From Ensifer oleiphilus (GTDB lineage: Bacteria > Pseudomonadota > Alphaproteobacteria > Rhizobiales > Rhizobiaceae): a stretch of 64,000 bases of DNA. The stretch covers positions 558,001 to 622,000 of the forward strand of contig NZ_JABWDU010000003.1 of assembly GCF_013371465.1 (NCBI RefSeq), read 5' to 3'. Each line of letters opens with the position of its first letter. The first letter of the stretch is position 1. Both the position numbers and the translations under genes were made by a program. Positions 27,391 to 36,428 of the stretch are shown here, one piece after another. A model generated the notes under the pieces. It searched no databases and was not told the origin of the DNA. It saw only the letters and a list, made by a program, of their open reading frames with translations.

Positions 27391-28281
27391 ATGAACATGC
27401 CCCGTATTCTGAAAGCGCTCGTCGCCGGCACGGCACTGACCCTGATTGCAACGGCCGCATCGGCCGAAGGCATCGGCGCCTCGCTTCTGACCCAGCAGCA
27501 CCCGTTCTACATCGAGCTTGCCGACGCGATGAAAGCCGAAGCCAAGGAAAAGAACGTCGCGCTCGAAGTTGCGATCGCCAACCAGGACCTCAACAAGCAG
27601 CTCGCCGACGTCGAGGACTTCATCGTCAAGGGCGTCGACGTCATCGTCATCTCGCCGGTCGATAGCCAGGGCGTGCGCGCCGCGATCGAAAAGGCCGAAA
27701 AAGCCGGCATCAAGGTGATCACCGTAGACGTGCCCGCCAACGGCGCGACGGTCACCTCGCATATCGGCACCGACAATTTCACCGGCGGCGTCAAGGCCGG
27801 CGACCTGATGGCAAAGGTCCTCGACAACAAGGGCAAGGTCGCCGTCATCGATTACCCGACGGTGCAGTCGGTGGTGAACCGCGTCAATGGCTTCAAGGAA
27901 GCGATCGCCAAGCATCCCGAGATGGAAATCGTCGCAATCCAGACCGGCATCACCCGCGCCGAGGCGCTGGCCGCCGCGCAGAACATGCTGCAGGCCAACC
28001 CTGATATCACCGGCATCTTCGGTTTCGGCGATGACGCAGCACTCGCCGCAGCCGTTGCCGTCAAGGCGGCGGGCCTGGAAGCCCAGGTCAAGGTCATCGG
28101 CTTCGATGGCATGAAAGAAGCCCGCGACGCCGTCGACACCAACCCGGTCATGGTCGGCGTGATCCAGCAGTTCCCGGACCAGATGGGCAAGCAGGCCGTC
28201 GACACTGCCGTCAAGGTTGCCGCCGGCGAACAGGTTCCGGCCGAACAGCCGATCGTGCCCGGCGTCTACACCGCGAAATAA
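27391..28281 (+). CDS. Periplasmic sugar-binding protein (RbsB family)
   Basis: This 296-residue precursor has a signal peptide cut after ASA (near residue 25) and a ribose-type periplasmic binding fold: LTQQHPFYIELADAM, VIVISPVDSQGVRAAI, SHIGTDNFTGG and the hinge region GFGDDAALAAA. AGGGAGGAAACCC precedes the ATG. It heads an operon with an ATPase, permease, PfkB kinase and GatZ-like protein, then a LacI regulator, so it supplies a sugar or polyol to that pathway. The upstream gap (27193-27390) contains an ATTTTTAAAAAT palindrome at 27267-27278 of unknown meaning. Confidence 0.9.
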   Translation: MNMPRILKALVAGTALTLIATAASAEGIGASLLTQQHPFYIELADAMKAEAKEKNVALEVAIANQDLNKQLADVEDFIVKGVDVIVISPVDSQGVRAAIEKAEKAGIKVITVDVPANGATVTSHIGTDNFTGGVKAGDLMAKVLDNKGKVAVIDYPTVQSVVNRVNGFKEAIAKHPEMEIVAIQTGITRAEALAAAQNMLQANPDITGIFGFGDDAALAAAVAVKAAGLEAQVKVIGFDGMKEARDAVDTNPVMVGVIQQFPDQMGKQAVDTAVKVAAGEQVPAEQPIVPGVYTAK

Positions 28282-28295
28282 GTCCTCCCAGGACA

Positions 28296-28318
28296 GCCGC
28301 CGCCCCAGGGGCGGCGGC
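28296..28318 (+). other. Intercistronic hairpin after the binding-protein gene
   Basis: GCCGCCGCCCC (28296-28306) and GGGGCGGCGGC (28308-28318) are exact inverted repeats 14 bases after the stop codon of the binding-protein gene, with 138 bases left before the ATPase gene. Without a U-tract it more likely protects the upstream transcript than terminates it fully, allowing excess binding protein. Confidence 0.6.
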
Positions 28319-28456
28319 ACCCATACGCGAACGTCTCCGGCCTGCTGCATGAAACATGCGGCAATTCAGAGTGTCGCAGCGCCTTTGCCTGTCTCTTGAG
28401 ACGCCAGGGCGCGGCAACGCCGGAGATGCCTTTCGGCGCGATCCAAGGAGGCCGCC

Positions 28457-29968
28457 ATGCATGGTTCGACCACGGACACCGTTCTCAAGATCAGCAATGT
28501 CACCAAATCCTTCGGGCAGGTCGCCGCGCTGAAAAGCATGTCGCTCGAAGTCCGCCGTGGCCGTGTGCACACGCTGCTCGGCGAAAACGGCGCCGGCAAA
28601 TCCACACTGATGAAGATCCTCGCCGGCGTTCACGGCGCGACGTCGGGTGAGATTACCCTTGACGATCAGCCCTATCGCCCCGCCAACCCGCAGCAGGCGT
28701 CAGCGCTCGGGCTCGCGATCGTCTTTCAGGAACTGAGCCTCTGCAACAACCTGACGGTGGCGGAGAACATTCTTGCGACCCGCGAGCCGCGCAAATTCGG
28801 CTTCATCAACGACAAGGCGCTTGTTGCGAGGGCGAAAGCGATTGTCGCCGAGCTCGGGCTGCCAATCGACGTCACCGAGAAGGTCGGCAACCTCTCGATC
28901 GCCCAGCGGCAACTGGTCGAGATCGCCAAGGGGCTGAGCCATGATGCCAAGGTCGTCATTCTCGACGAGCCGACCTCGTCGCTCAGCGACAGCGAAGCCG
29001 AAATCCTGTTCGATATCATCGGCCGGCTGAAGAACCGCGGCGTCGCTGTCATCTACATTTCCCACCGCATGGAAGAAATCATGCGGCTCAGCGACGACAT
29101 CACCGTCATCCGCGATGGGGAATATGTCTCCACCCATGATCGCAACGACGTCACCATCGAGGCGCTGATTGCGCTGATGGTCGGCCGCCGGATGGAGGAG
29201 ATCTATCCGCCACCGATGCATGATCGCCCGACGCAGGACGCACCGGTGCTCGCGGTCGAACATCTGACGCGCGACGGCGATTTCGCCGATATCTCCTTCG
29301 AGGTCGGCACAGGCGAGATCCTCGGTTTCTTCGGCCTCGTCGGCTCCGGCCGCTCCGAAGTCATGAATGCGTTGTTCGGCATGAAGAATGCCGACGGCAC
29401 CGTGCGGCTCGACGGCAAGGATGTGCGCTTTCGCTCGCCGGCCGAAGCGATCGCCCGCGGCATCGGCTTCGTGACAGAGAACCGCAAGGAAGAAGGCCTG
29501 GTGCTCGGCCACAGCGTCGGGTGGAACATCTCCATGGCCGCCCTTCCAGATTTCACCGGCCCCTTCGGCTTCACCCGTGCTGGCGCCGAGCGCAAGGCGT
29601 CTGCCGCCGAAGTCGGCCGTCTCGCGATCAAGACGCATTCACTCGACACGCCGGCCGGCTCCTTAAGCGGTGGCAACCAGCAGAAGATCGTGCTCGCCAA
29701 ATGGCTGCTGACACGGCCGAAGGTGCTGATCCTCGACGAGCCGACCCGCGGCGTCGATGTCGGCGCGAAATTCGAAATCTACAAGATCATCCGCCAGTTG
29801 GCAGCCGAAGGGACGGCAATCCTTCTGATCTCCTCCGAGCTGCCGGAAGTGCTTGGCATGAGCGACCGCGTCATCGTCATGCATGAAGGCGTCATCGGCG
29901 CGACCCTTGCCGGCACCGACCTCACTCCCGAAACGATCATGGCGCACGCGACAGGTTTCCAATCATGA
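28457..29968 (+). CDS. Sugar ABC transporter ATP-binding protein (two NBDs)
   Basis: The 503-residue tandem ATPase has Walker [11 protein letters not shown] and Walker B VVILDEPTSS in the first domain, and GLVGSGRSE with [15 protein letters not shown] and [10 protein letters not shown] in the second, as in RbsA-type importers. AAGGAGGCCGCC lies just before ATG 28457. Its stop overlaps the permease start (ATGA, 29965-29968). It powers uptake of the same substrate as the binding protein at 27391. Confidence 0.92.
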   Translation: MHGSTTDTVLKISNVTKSFGQVAALKSMSLEVRRGRVHTLLGENGAGKSTLMKILAGVHGATSGEITLDDQPYRPANPQQASALGLAIVFQELSLCNNLTVAENILATREPRKFGFINDKALVARAKAIVAELGLPIDVTEKVGNLSIAQRQLVEIAKGLSHDAKVVILDEPTSSLSDSEAEILFDIIGRLKNRGVAVIYISHRMEEIMRLSDDITVIRDGEYVSTHDRNDVTIEALIALMVGRRMEEIYPPPMHDRPTQDAPVLAVEHLTRDGDFADISFEVGTGEILGFFGLVGSGRSEVMNALFGMKNADGTVRLDGKDVRFRSPAEAIARGIGFVTENRKEEGLVLGHSVGWNISMAALPDFTGPFGFTRAGAERKASAAEVGRLAIKTHSLDTPAGSLSGGNQQKIVLAKWLLTRPKVLILDEPTRGVDVGAKFEIYKIIRQLAAEGTAILLISSELPEVLGMSDRVIVMHEGVIGATLAGTDLTPETIMAHATGFQS

Positions 29969-30927
29969 CCCAGCAAACTGCAGCCCAGGCCGCCCTCGTC
30001 AGGGCATTGAAGCAATATGGCGGCATCTTCCTCTCGCTGGTGATGCTCTGCATCATCTTTTCCTTTCTCAATCCCAGGTTCATGTCAGTCGTCAACTTCA
30101 TGAACATCCTGCAGCAGGTGGCCGTGATTGCGATCGCCGCCTTTGGCATGACCTGGGTGATCCTGCTCGGCGAGATCGACCTTTCTGTCGGCTCGATTAT
30201 CGCCGTCGCCGGCATGGTCGGAGCGCAATGTTTCGCCTTCGGCCTCGGCTTCGGCCCGGCACTCGCGGTGACGATCGTGGCGGGCGCGCTGATGGGTATG
30301 CTCAACGGCGTGTTGACGGCAAAGCTCCTGCTGCCATCCTTCATCGTTACCGTTGCCACCATGGGCATCTATCGCGGCCTCGTCAGCCTGCCGACCAACG
30401 GCGCACCGGCGATGATCGACAATTCGACATGGACCGCCATCGGCACGGAAAGCTTCCTCGGCCTGCCGATCATCATCTGGGTCGTGGCCGTGCTCTTCGT
30501 CATCAACCAGATCGTGCTCAGCAAGACGAGCTTCGGGCGCCGCGCCTACCTCACCGGCGGCAACCGCGAGGCGGCCATATATTCGGGCATCAAGGTCGAT
30601 CGCCTCAAGATCATCATCTTCATGATCTCCGGCGTCATGGCGGCGATCAGCGGCGTGCTGCTCTCCTCGCGGCTCTTCTCCGCCCAGACCAATGCCGGCA
30701 TGAGCTATGAGCTCGATGCGATCGCCGCGGCCGTGCTCGGCGGCACCTCGCTTGCCGGCGGTGTCGGTACCATGGTCGGCACGCTCATCGGCGCCTTGAT
30801 CATCGGCGTGATGAACAACGGCATGAACATGCTTTCCGTCCCCTATTTCTACCAGCTCATCGTCAAGGGCCTCGTGATCCTTGTCGCCGTTTGGCTCGAC
30901 GTTCGCGCCAAGCAGGCAAAACGCTGA
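29965..30927 (+). CDS. Sugar ABC transporter permease (RbsC family)
   Basis: The 320-residue membrane protein has multiple hydrophobic helices and the family motifs MTWVILLGEIDLSVGSI and LDAIAAAVLGGTSLAGG, with a CPN-like end, GVMNNGMNMLSV. It is translationally coupled to the ATPase gene by an ATGA overlap and is followed after 19 bases by the sugar kinase gene. Only one permease is present, implying a homodimer. Confidence 0.92.
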   Translation: MTQQTAAQAALVRALKQYGGIFLSLVMLCIIFSFLNPRFMSVVNFMNILQQVAVIAIAAFGMTWVILLGEIDLSVGSIIAVAGMVGAQCFAFGLGFGPALAVTIVAGALMGMLNGVLTAKLLLPSFIVTVATMGIYRGLVSLPTNGAPAMIDNSTWTAIGTESFLGLPIIIWVVAVLFVINQIVLSKTSFGRRAYLTGGNREAAIYSGIKVDRLKIIIFMISGVMAAISGVLLSSRLFSAQTNAGMSYELDAIAAAVLGGTSLAGGVGTMVGTLIGALIIGVMNNGMNMLSVPYFYQLIVKGLVILVAVWLDVRAKQAKR

Positions 30928-30946
30928 CCCGACACGAGTGACACCC

Positions 30947-31888
30947 ATGCACAAGATACTGACGATCGGCGAAATACTCGTCGAGATCATCGCCACCGAA
31001 AAGGGCGACGGCTTCCGACAGGCGACGCCCCTGATCGGCCCCTTCCCTTCCGGCGCGCCTGCCATCTTCATCGACCAGGTCGGCAAGCTCGGCCAGGCGA
31101 GCGCGATCATCTCGCGCGTTGGCGGCGACGATTTCGGTCATGTCAACCTCGCGCGGCTTGAGGCAGACGGCGTCGATATCTCCGGCATCGCCGTCGATCC
31201 GCTCGCCACCACCGGCAGCGCCTTCGTTCGCTACCGCGAGGACGGCAGCCGGGCCTTCGTCTTCAACATCCGCGACAGCGCCTGCGGCACCATTCGCCTC
31301 GATGACAAATCGACCGCGCTCGTTCGAAGCTGCAGCCACATGCATGTCATGGGGTCGTCGCTCTACGCGCCGAGCGTGGTCGAAAGCATTCTGGCGGCGA
31401 TCGACATAGTCAAGGCTGCCGGCGGCACTGTGTCCTTCGACCCCAACCTGCGCGCGGAAATCCTCGAAAGCCCTGGAATGCGCGAGGCGCTGAGGACGGT
31501 GCTTGCCAAGACCGACGTCTTCCTGCCGAGCGGTGCCGAACTCTTCCTGTTCACGCAAGCGAAAACCGAGGCGGACGCCATCGCCGAGCTCCTCGCCTCC
31601 GGCATCAAGGTTGTCGTCGTCAAGCGCGGCGCCGAGGGCGCCAGCTATTTCGATGCGCAAACGACACTCGCTCTGCCCGGCTTTGCCGTCGAGGAGATCG
31701 ATCCGACGGGCGCGGGCGACTGCTTCGGCGCCACCTTCGTCACCTCCTGGCTGAATGGCGCAAGCCCCCGCGAAGCGCTCGAGCTTGCCAACGCATCCGG
31801 CGCCCGCGCCGTCATGATTTCCGGCCCGATGGAAGGCGCATCGACGAGAGCCGAACTCGAAGCCTTCATCAGCGCGCGAAAGGATTGA
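30947..31888 (+). CDS. PfkB-family sugar kinase, probably ketohexose (tagatose) kinase
   Basis: This 313-residue ribokinase-fold enzyme phosphorylates a sugar taken up by the adjacent transporter. It has the N-terminal LTIGEILVEI, the glycine-rich RVGGDDFG, and the PfkB signature 2 DPTGAGDCFGATF with the catalytic Asp. In Agrobacterium, as I recall the published work, a kinase of this type next to a GatZ-like protein acts on D-tagatose. That makes tagatose a reasonable but unproven substrate here. Start ATG 30947 was chosen because the open frame upstream overlaps the permease gene. Confidence 0.8.
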   Translation: MHKILTIGEILVEIIATEKGDGFRQATPLIGPFPSGAPAIFIDQVGKLGQASAIISRVGGDDFGHVNLARLEADGVDISGIAVDPLATTGSAFVRYREDGSRAFVFNIRDSACGTIRLDDKSTALVRSCSHMHVMGSSLYAPSVVESILAAIDIVKAAGGTVSFDPNLRAEILESPGMREALRTVLAKTDVFLPSGAELFLFTQAKTEADAIAELLASGIKVVVVKRGAEGASYFDAQTTLALPGFAVEEIDPTGAGDCFGATFVTSWLNGASPREALELANASGARAVMISGPMEGASTRAELEAFISARKD

Positions 31889-31893
31889 AACCC

Positions 31894-33174
31894 ATGAAAC
31901 CGAACTATCTGATCGACATTGCCCAGTGGCGTGATCGCCCCGGTCTGCGCGGCATTCCCTCGATCTGCTCGGCGCATCCGCTGGTGATCGAGGCCGCGAT
32001 GCTCAGAGCGCTGAAGGAAGGCACCCATCTCCTGATTGAGGCGACCTGCAACCAGGTCAATCAGGAGGGCGGCTACACCGGCATGACGCCGGCCGATTTC
32101 ACCCGCTTCGTCGGGGATATCGCCGAAAAGACCGGCTTTCCGATCGACAACATCATCCTCGGCGGCGACCATCTCGGTCCCAACCCGTGGAAGAACCTGC
32201 CGGCAGATGAGGCGATGGCGAAGGCCGAAGCCATGATCCGCGCCTATGCCGAGGCGGGCTTCACCAAACTACATCTCGACACCAGCATGGGCTGCGCCGG
32301 CGAGCCGGTCGCCCTTCCCGATGAAACGACGGCGTCACGCGCAGCAAGGCTTGCCGCCGCCGCCGAAGATGCCATCCGTGGGCGCGACGGCATCGCGCCG
32401 GTCTACATCATCGGCACCGAAGTCCCGGTCCCCGGCGGTGCGCTGGAGGAACTAGACACACTGGAAGTCACCGCCCCGGAGGCAGCCGTCGAGACAGTCG
32501 ACATTCACCGCCAGGCGTTCGAGCATGCCGGTGCCGGTGAAGCCTTTTCGCGCGTGGTAGGCGCCGTCGTCCAGCCCGGTGTCGAGTTCGGCAACGAGAA
32601 CGTCATTCCCTATGACAGACCGAAGGCCGCCAAGTTGAGCCAAAGCCTGACGAAGCTCGATGGCCTCGTCTTCGAGGCGCACTCCACCGACTACCAGACC
32701 CAAGACGCACTTCGCGATCTGGTGGTCGATGGCTTTGCCATCCTCAAGGTCGGCCCCGGCCTGACCTTCGCCCTGCGTGAAGCGCTTTACGGGCTCGACC
32801 AAATCGCCGCGTTCCTGTTTCCTGATGCACGGTCGAACACGCTTGCCGAAGTCACGGAAGCGGTGATGCGCGAGGAGCCGGCGAACTGGGGCAAGTATTA
32901 TCACGGCTCACCGGAAGCGCTGCGCCTTCAGCGCCATTTCTCCTACAGCGACCGCATCCGCTATTACTGGCCGCATCCGAAGGTCGCGACTGCGGTCGAA
33001 GAGCTTCTCCGGCTGCTCGACGGCGTCACCATCCCCGAAACGTTGATCAGCCAGTATCTCTCGGGCAGTTACGAGCGGGTGCGAGACGGCCGGGTGGCGC
33101 CGCAAGCAAAGGCACTAGCGATTGCCGCCGTCGATACGGTTCTGGAGGATTACTTCGCTGCCTGCAAAGGATAG
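31894..33174 (+). CDS. GatZ/KbaZ-like protein (tagatose 6-phosphate epimerase or aldolase-type)
   Basis: The 426-residue protein is homologous over its length to GatZ/KbaZ: GIPSICSAHPLVIEAAM, LLIEATCNQVNQEGGYTGM, LGGDHLGPNPW, KLHLDTSMGC and VFEAHSTDYQT are typical metal-site segments. Enterobacterial GatZ was described as a chaperone-like subunit of tagatose-bisphosphate aldolase. Agrobacterium homologues paired with a tagatose kinase are reported to be tagatose 6-phosphate 4-epimerases. No GatY/KbaY partner is encoded here, which favours the epimerase reading. AAGGA lies before ATG 31894; a TTG nine bases earlier is a weaker start. Product entry to glycolysis would be via fructose 6-phosphate. 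Confidence 0.82.
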   Translation: MKPNYLIDIAQWRDRPGLRGIPSICSAHPLVIEAAMLRALKEGTHLLIEATCNQVNQEGGYTGMTPADFTRFVGDIAEKTGFPIDNIILGGDHLGPNPWKNLPADEAMAKAEAMIRAYAEAGFTKLHLDTSMGCAGEPVALPDETTASRAARLAAAAEDAIRGRDGIAPVYIIGTEVPVPGGALEELDTLEVTAPEAAVETVDIHRQAFEHAGAGEAFSRVVGAVVQPGVEFGNENVIPYDRPKAAKLSQSLTKLDGLVFEAHSTDYQTQDALRDLVVDGFAILKVGPGLTFALREALYGLDQIAAFLFPDARSNTLAEVTEAVMREEPANWGKYYHGSPEALRLQRHFSYSDRIRYYWPHPKVATAVEELLRLLDGVTIPETLISQYLSGSYERVRDGRVAPQAKALAIAAVDTVLEDYFAACKG

Positions 33175-33276
33175 AGCCGACCGTTCAATCCGTGAATATT
33201 TCGCAGTCGACACTGCCTATCCCTTGGAAATAAATCTATAAACGAAACCCAAAAGAAGAATGGGGGCGCTTCGACC

Positions 33277-34314
33277 GTGGACAGACAAATCAAGACGATG
33301 GAGGATTTTTCGGAGTTCGTCGGTTTGTCGCGCCCCACCGTCTCCAAGTACTTCAACGACCCGACTTCAGTTCGCAAGAAGACCCGTGACGCCATCGAGG
33401 CCGCGATCAAGCAATCGGGCTTCCGGCCCAACATCTTCGCCGTCAATCTCAACAGGCGGCGAACCAATATTCTTGGCGTCATCGTTCCCAATTCGACCGA
33501 CCCATTCTACATGGCGCTGACGCGGCGGATCGAGCATATCGCCAACCAGGCGGGTTTTCTCGCTTTCGTTCTATCCTCCGACGGCAAGCCGGAGATGGAA
33601 GAGCGCGCCATCGAGACCTTCAAGTCGATGAACGTCGCCGGCGCCATCATCGCCCCGCTCGGCGTCCAGTCCCATCACCAGAAGCTCATCTCGCTCGGCG
33701 AGAGCATACCGCTCATCTATGTCGACTCGCCGCTCGACGGCAGTTCGTCCTTCGTCGGCACGGATAACCGGCAGAGTTTCAAGCTGATGGTCGACTATCT
33801 CTGCCGGTCCGGCGAACCGCCCTGCTATTTCGGCATGCCGCCGGTCAACAACAATGCGCTCGCCCGCCAGCACGCCTATCAGGAGGCGATGCAGCAGCTG
33901 AAGATGGATCCTGCCATCGTGCCGACGGTGCCGAATACCTCGTGGGATTTCGAAAAATTCGGCTACGACGAAACGCTGCGCATTCTGGCTGGAGGCGGTT
34001 TTCCGACGAAGACGGTGCTGTGCGCCAACGACCGCGTCGCCTTCGGCGTGATCGCGGCGGCCTTCCAGTCCGGCGTCAAGATCGGTCGGGAACCGGACAG
34101 CGACCTGCGTGTCGCCGGCCACGACGACCACCCGTTGTCGCGCTATACCTGTCCACCGCTGACGACGGTCGCGCAGAACTATAACGAGATCGGCAGGCTG
34201 GCGATCGAGCTTCTGCTCTACAAGCTCGGCGAGACGGAAAATGCCGACCAGGCCTTCCCTGCGGACGAGCGCATTTTGCTCAGCGCCGAGATCATGCTGC
34301 GCGGCTCGGCCTAG
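33277..34314 (+). CDS. LacI-family transcriptional repressor
   Basis: This 345-residue regulator has an N-terminal LacI helix-turn-helix (FSEFVGLSRPTVSKYFNDPT...VRKKTRDAI) and a periplasmic-binding-like effector domain (ILGVIVPNSTDPFY, VAGHDDHPLS). It probably controls the transporter-kinase-GatZ operon just upstream and senses the same sugar. The start codon is GTG 33277 with GGGGGC upstream; an internal ATG at 33298 would cut into the DNA-binding domain. The last four bases overlap the end of the convergent LysR gene. Confidence 0.88.
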   Translation: MDRQIKTMEDFSEFVGLSRPTVSKYFNDPTSVRKKTRDAIEAAIKQSGFRPNIFAVNLNRRRTNILGVIVPNSTDPFYMALTRRIEHIANQAGFLAFVLSSDGKPEMEERAIETFKSMNVAGAIIAPLGVQSHHQKLISLGESIPLIYVDSPLDGSSSFVGTDNRQSFKLMVDYLCRSGEPPCYFGMPPVNNNALARQHAYQEAMQQLKMDPAIVPTVPNTSWDFEKFGYDETLRILAGGGFPTKTVLCANDRVAFGVIAAAFQSGVKIGREPDSDLRVAGHDDHPLSRYTCPPLTTVAQNYNEIGRLAIELLLYKLGETENADQAFPADERILLSAEIMLRGSA

Positions 34315-35222
34315 AGCGAAATGCGTTCGGATGCCGACGGATAAGGCAGGTCGGCCGCAATGCGCTCGATCAGAAACCGCACCCGGCGCGGCTGCACCCG
34401 TGTCGGGGGATAGACAATCTGCAACGCAGTCTGGCCGACGGAATAGCCGGCAAGCAGCTCGACAAGCGCACCCGATGCCAGATCCTCGCCGACATCCCAG
34501 ATCGATTTAAGCGCGATGCCGTGGCCTTCGCGGCACCATTGCGCCACCAGCCCGCCGTCATTGGCAACGCGCCGACCGCGCACCATCACCTTGCGGATCT
34601 TGCCATCAATCTCAAAGGACCATTCACGGTCGAGGGTGTTCCCAAAACGCATGAGGATGCAGTCGTGGTCCGACAGATCGTCCGGATGAGCGGGCATGCC
34701 ATTGGCTGCGAGATAGGCAGGTGCCGCGCAAACCACACGTCGATTTTCCCCGAGCGGCTTCGAGCGTAGCGAACTGTCGGCGAGAAGGCCGTGACGGATG
34801 GCGAAATCGAGGCCCTGGCCGACGAGATCGACATAACCATCGGCGAGGTTGAGATCGATGGTAACCTCTGGATGGTCGGCAAGGAACCGGTCGAGGATCG
34901 GCACGACGTAGCGTCGGCCGAGATCCGCGGGCGCGCTCAGCCGTATCGGGCCGGAGACCTTCTGCGTACCAAGCCGGATACCCGCCTCTAGTTCTTCGGC
35001 TTCCGCCAGCAGTCGGCGCGCACCGTCGACCAGCAGGCGTCCTTCCTCAGTCAGACTGATGGCCCGCGTCGTGCGTTTGAGCAGTGTGGCGCCATAGTGA
35101 GCCTCGAGCGCCGCCAGCCGCTCGGAGACCGACGCGGGCGATAGGCCGCGTTCACGGCCAGCCGCAGAGAGCCCACCCTTTTCGACGATCGACAGGAAAA
35201 GCGCGAGATTGTCCAATAGCAT
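34311..35222 (-). CDS. LysR-family transcriptional regulator
   Basis: This 303-residue regulator starts at ATG 35222 (MLLDNLALFLSIVEKGGLSAAGRERGLSPASVSERL), with GGAGAAGACG upstream; the longer frame to 35342 runs through the operator and is rejected. The C-terminal effector domain has GPIRLSAPADLGRRYV and HDCILMRFG. It diverges from the VOC-SDR-cupin genes, the usual arrangement for a LysR regulator and its target. A palindrome in the shared intergenic region is a likely binding site. Confidence 0.87.
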   Translation of the reverse strand: MLLDNLALFLSIVEKGGLSAAGRERGLSPASVSERLAALEAHYGATLLKRTTRAISLTEEGRLLVDGARRLLAEAEELEAGIRLGTQKVSGPIRLSAPADLGRRYVVPILDRFLADHPEVTIDLNLADGYVDLVGQGLDFAIRHGLLADSSLRSKPLGENRRVVCAAPAYLAANGMPAHPDDLSDHDCILMRFGNTLDREWSFEIDGKIRKVMVRGRRVANDGGLVAQWCREGHGIALKSIWDVGEDLASGALVELLAGYSVGQTALQIVYPPTRVQPRRVRFLIERIAADLPYPSASERISL

Positions 35223-35233
35223 CTTTCGTCTTC

Positions 35234-35252
35234 TCCGAAATATCATTTCGGA
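35234..35252. promoter_or_regulatory. Palindrome in the LysR/VOC divergent region
   Basis: TCCGAAAT (35234-35241) and ATTTCGGA (35245-35252) are perfect inverted repeats around ATC, 12 bases upstream of the LysR start codon and 62 before the VOC gene. Symmetry and position fit a LysR-type regulatory site controlling both directions. Confidence 0.5.
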
Positions 35253-35313
35253 ATGTGGCCGATTATCTGCTGAGGTCGCAAGCCCTAAATTGCTCTCGAA
35301 AGGAGCAAGCGCC

Positions 35314-35712
35314 ATGCATCTCGACCACGTCACCATCCGCACGCGCGATATCCAGGCAACCCGGGCATTCTTCGAGACGGTTTTCGCGCTCGACGTTGGT
35401 GAGCGCCCGATCGCGATCCAGCGGATCCCTGGCTATTGGCTCTATGCCGATGACCGGCCGATCGTTCACATCATCGGCAGTCAAGGGGGCGGTCTCGACC
35501 ACGCCGCCGAGGCGATCGACCATGTCGGATTGCGCCTTGAAGGCTACACGGTCTTTCGCGCCAGGCTCGACAGCCTCGGCATTGCCTATTCGACGATGGA
35601 TCTCGCCGACATCGGCGAGCGGCGGCTATTCCTGCGCGCACCCGGCGGGCCGCTGCTGGAGGCCGTCTTTTCCGAACCCGTCCCCATGGAGAACAACAAT
35701 GACATTCAATGA
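35314..35712 (+). CDS. VOC-family (glyoxalase/dioxygenase-like) protein
   Basis: The 132-residue protein has the vicinal-oxygen-chelate beta-alpha-beta repeat: HLDHVTIRTRDIQATRAFFE at the start with a metal-type His, HIIG mid-protein, DHVGLRLEGY at the second module, and LFLRAPGGPLLEAVF with the conserved Glu. Such proteins bind a divalent metal and act as glyoxalases, dioxygenases or resistance proteins; the reaction cannot be told. AAAGGAGCAAGC precedes ATG 35314. Its 3' end overlaps the SDR gene by 14 bases. Confidence 0.8.
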   Translation: MHLDHVTIRTRDIQATRAFFETVFALDVGERPIAIQRIPGYWLYADDRPIVHIIGSQGGGLDHAAEAIDHVGLRLEGYTVFRARLDSLGIAYSTMDLADIGERRLFLRAPGGPLLEAVFSEPVPMENNNDIQ

Positions 35713-36370
35713 CAACACGCTGTCGCTTGTCGTCGGCGGCACCAGCGGCATCGGTGCCGCAATCGCCGAAGCGCTCAGGCATCGACCTGGCCGCGTCGAG
35801 ATTGCAAGCCGCGCCACCGGGCTCGACATTTCCGATCCGGATGACGTCGCGCGCTTTTTCCAGCGGCTGGAGGCCCTCGACCATCTCGTCGTGACGGCGG
35901 GCTCTGCCGCTCCGGGCGGACGGGTTTCTGACATTGGCATCGATGCCGCCAAGGCGGCATTCGACATCAAGTTCTGGGGCTCGATCATCGTCGCACGCGA
36001 GGCGGCCAGGATCATCCGCCCCGGCGGGACGATCACGCTGACCTCCGGATTCCTCGCCCGCCGGACCATTGCCGGCACGTTCGTCAAGACCGCAATGAAT
36101 GCGGCGCTCGAAGCCACCGCAAAAATCCTCGCCAAGGAGCTTGCGCCCCTTCGCGTCAACGTGGTCAGCCCCGGCCTGACAGAGACGGAAGCCTACGCAG
36201 GAATGGCGTTCGACGCTCGCGACGCGATGTTTTCGCGTGCGTCATCGACGCTGCCTGCCGGTCGCGTCGGACGCCCCGAGGACATCGCCCGCGGCTACCT
36301 CTTTGCCATCGACAATCCCTTTGTGACCGGCGCGGTGATCGACATCGACGGCGGCGCGCTGATCAACTGA
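35699..36370 (+). CDS. Short-chain dehydrogenase-like protein with altered active site
   Basis: The 223-residue protein has the SDR nucleotide-binding motif VVGGTSGIG (about 11-19), a TAG-type segment (VVTAGSAAPGG) in place of NNAG, and the PGxxxT segment VVSPGLTETEA, ending in VIDIDGGALI. Aligning the helix before AKELAP puts KTAMN where active family members have YxxxK, so both catalytic Tyr and Lys are replaced. The serine in LTSGF is kept. It may bind NAD(P) without normal catalysis or use another mechanism. It overlaps the VOC gene and is followed by the cupin gene. Confidence 0.75.
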   Translation: MTFNDNTLSLVVGGTSGIGAAIAEALRHRPGRVEIASRATGLDISDPDDVARFFQRLEALDHLVVTAGSAAPGGRVSDIGIDAAKAAFDIKFWGSIIVAREAARIIRPGGTITLTSGFLARRTIAGTFVKTAMNAALEATAKILAKELAPLRVNVVSPGLTETEAYAGMAFDARDAMFSRASSTLPAGRVGRPEDIARGYLFAIDNPFVTGAVIDIDGGALIN

Positions 36371-36428
36371 CCAAAGACGGCGCAAGGCCGGCGTCCACAG
36401 CCGCCCGCCTGATTTTCAAGAGGAACTC

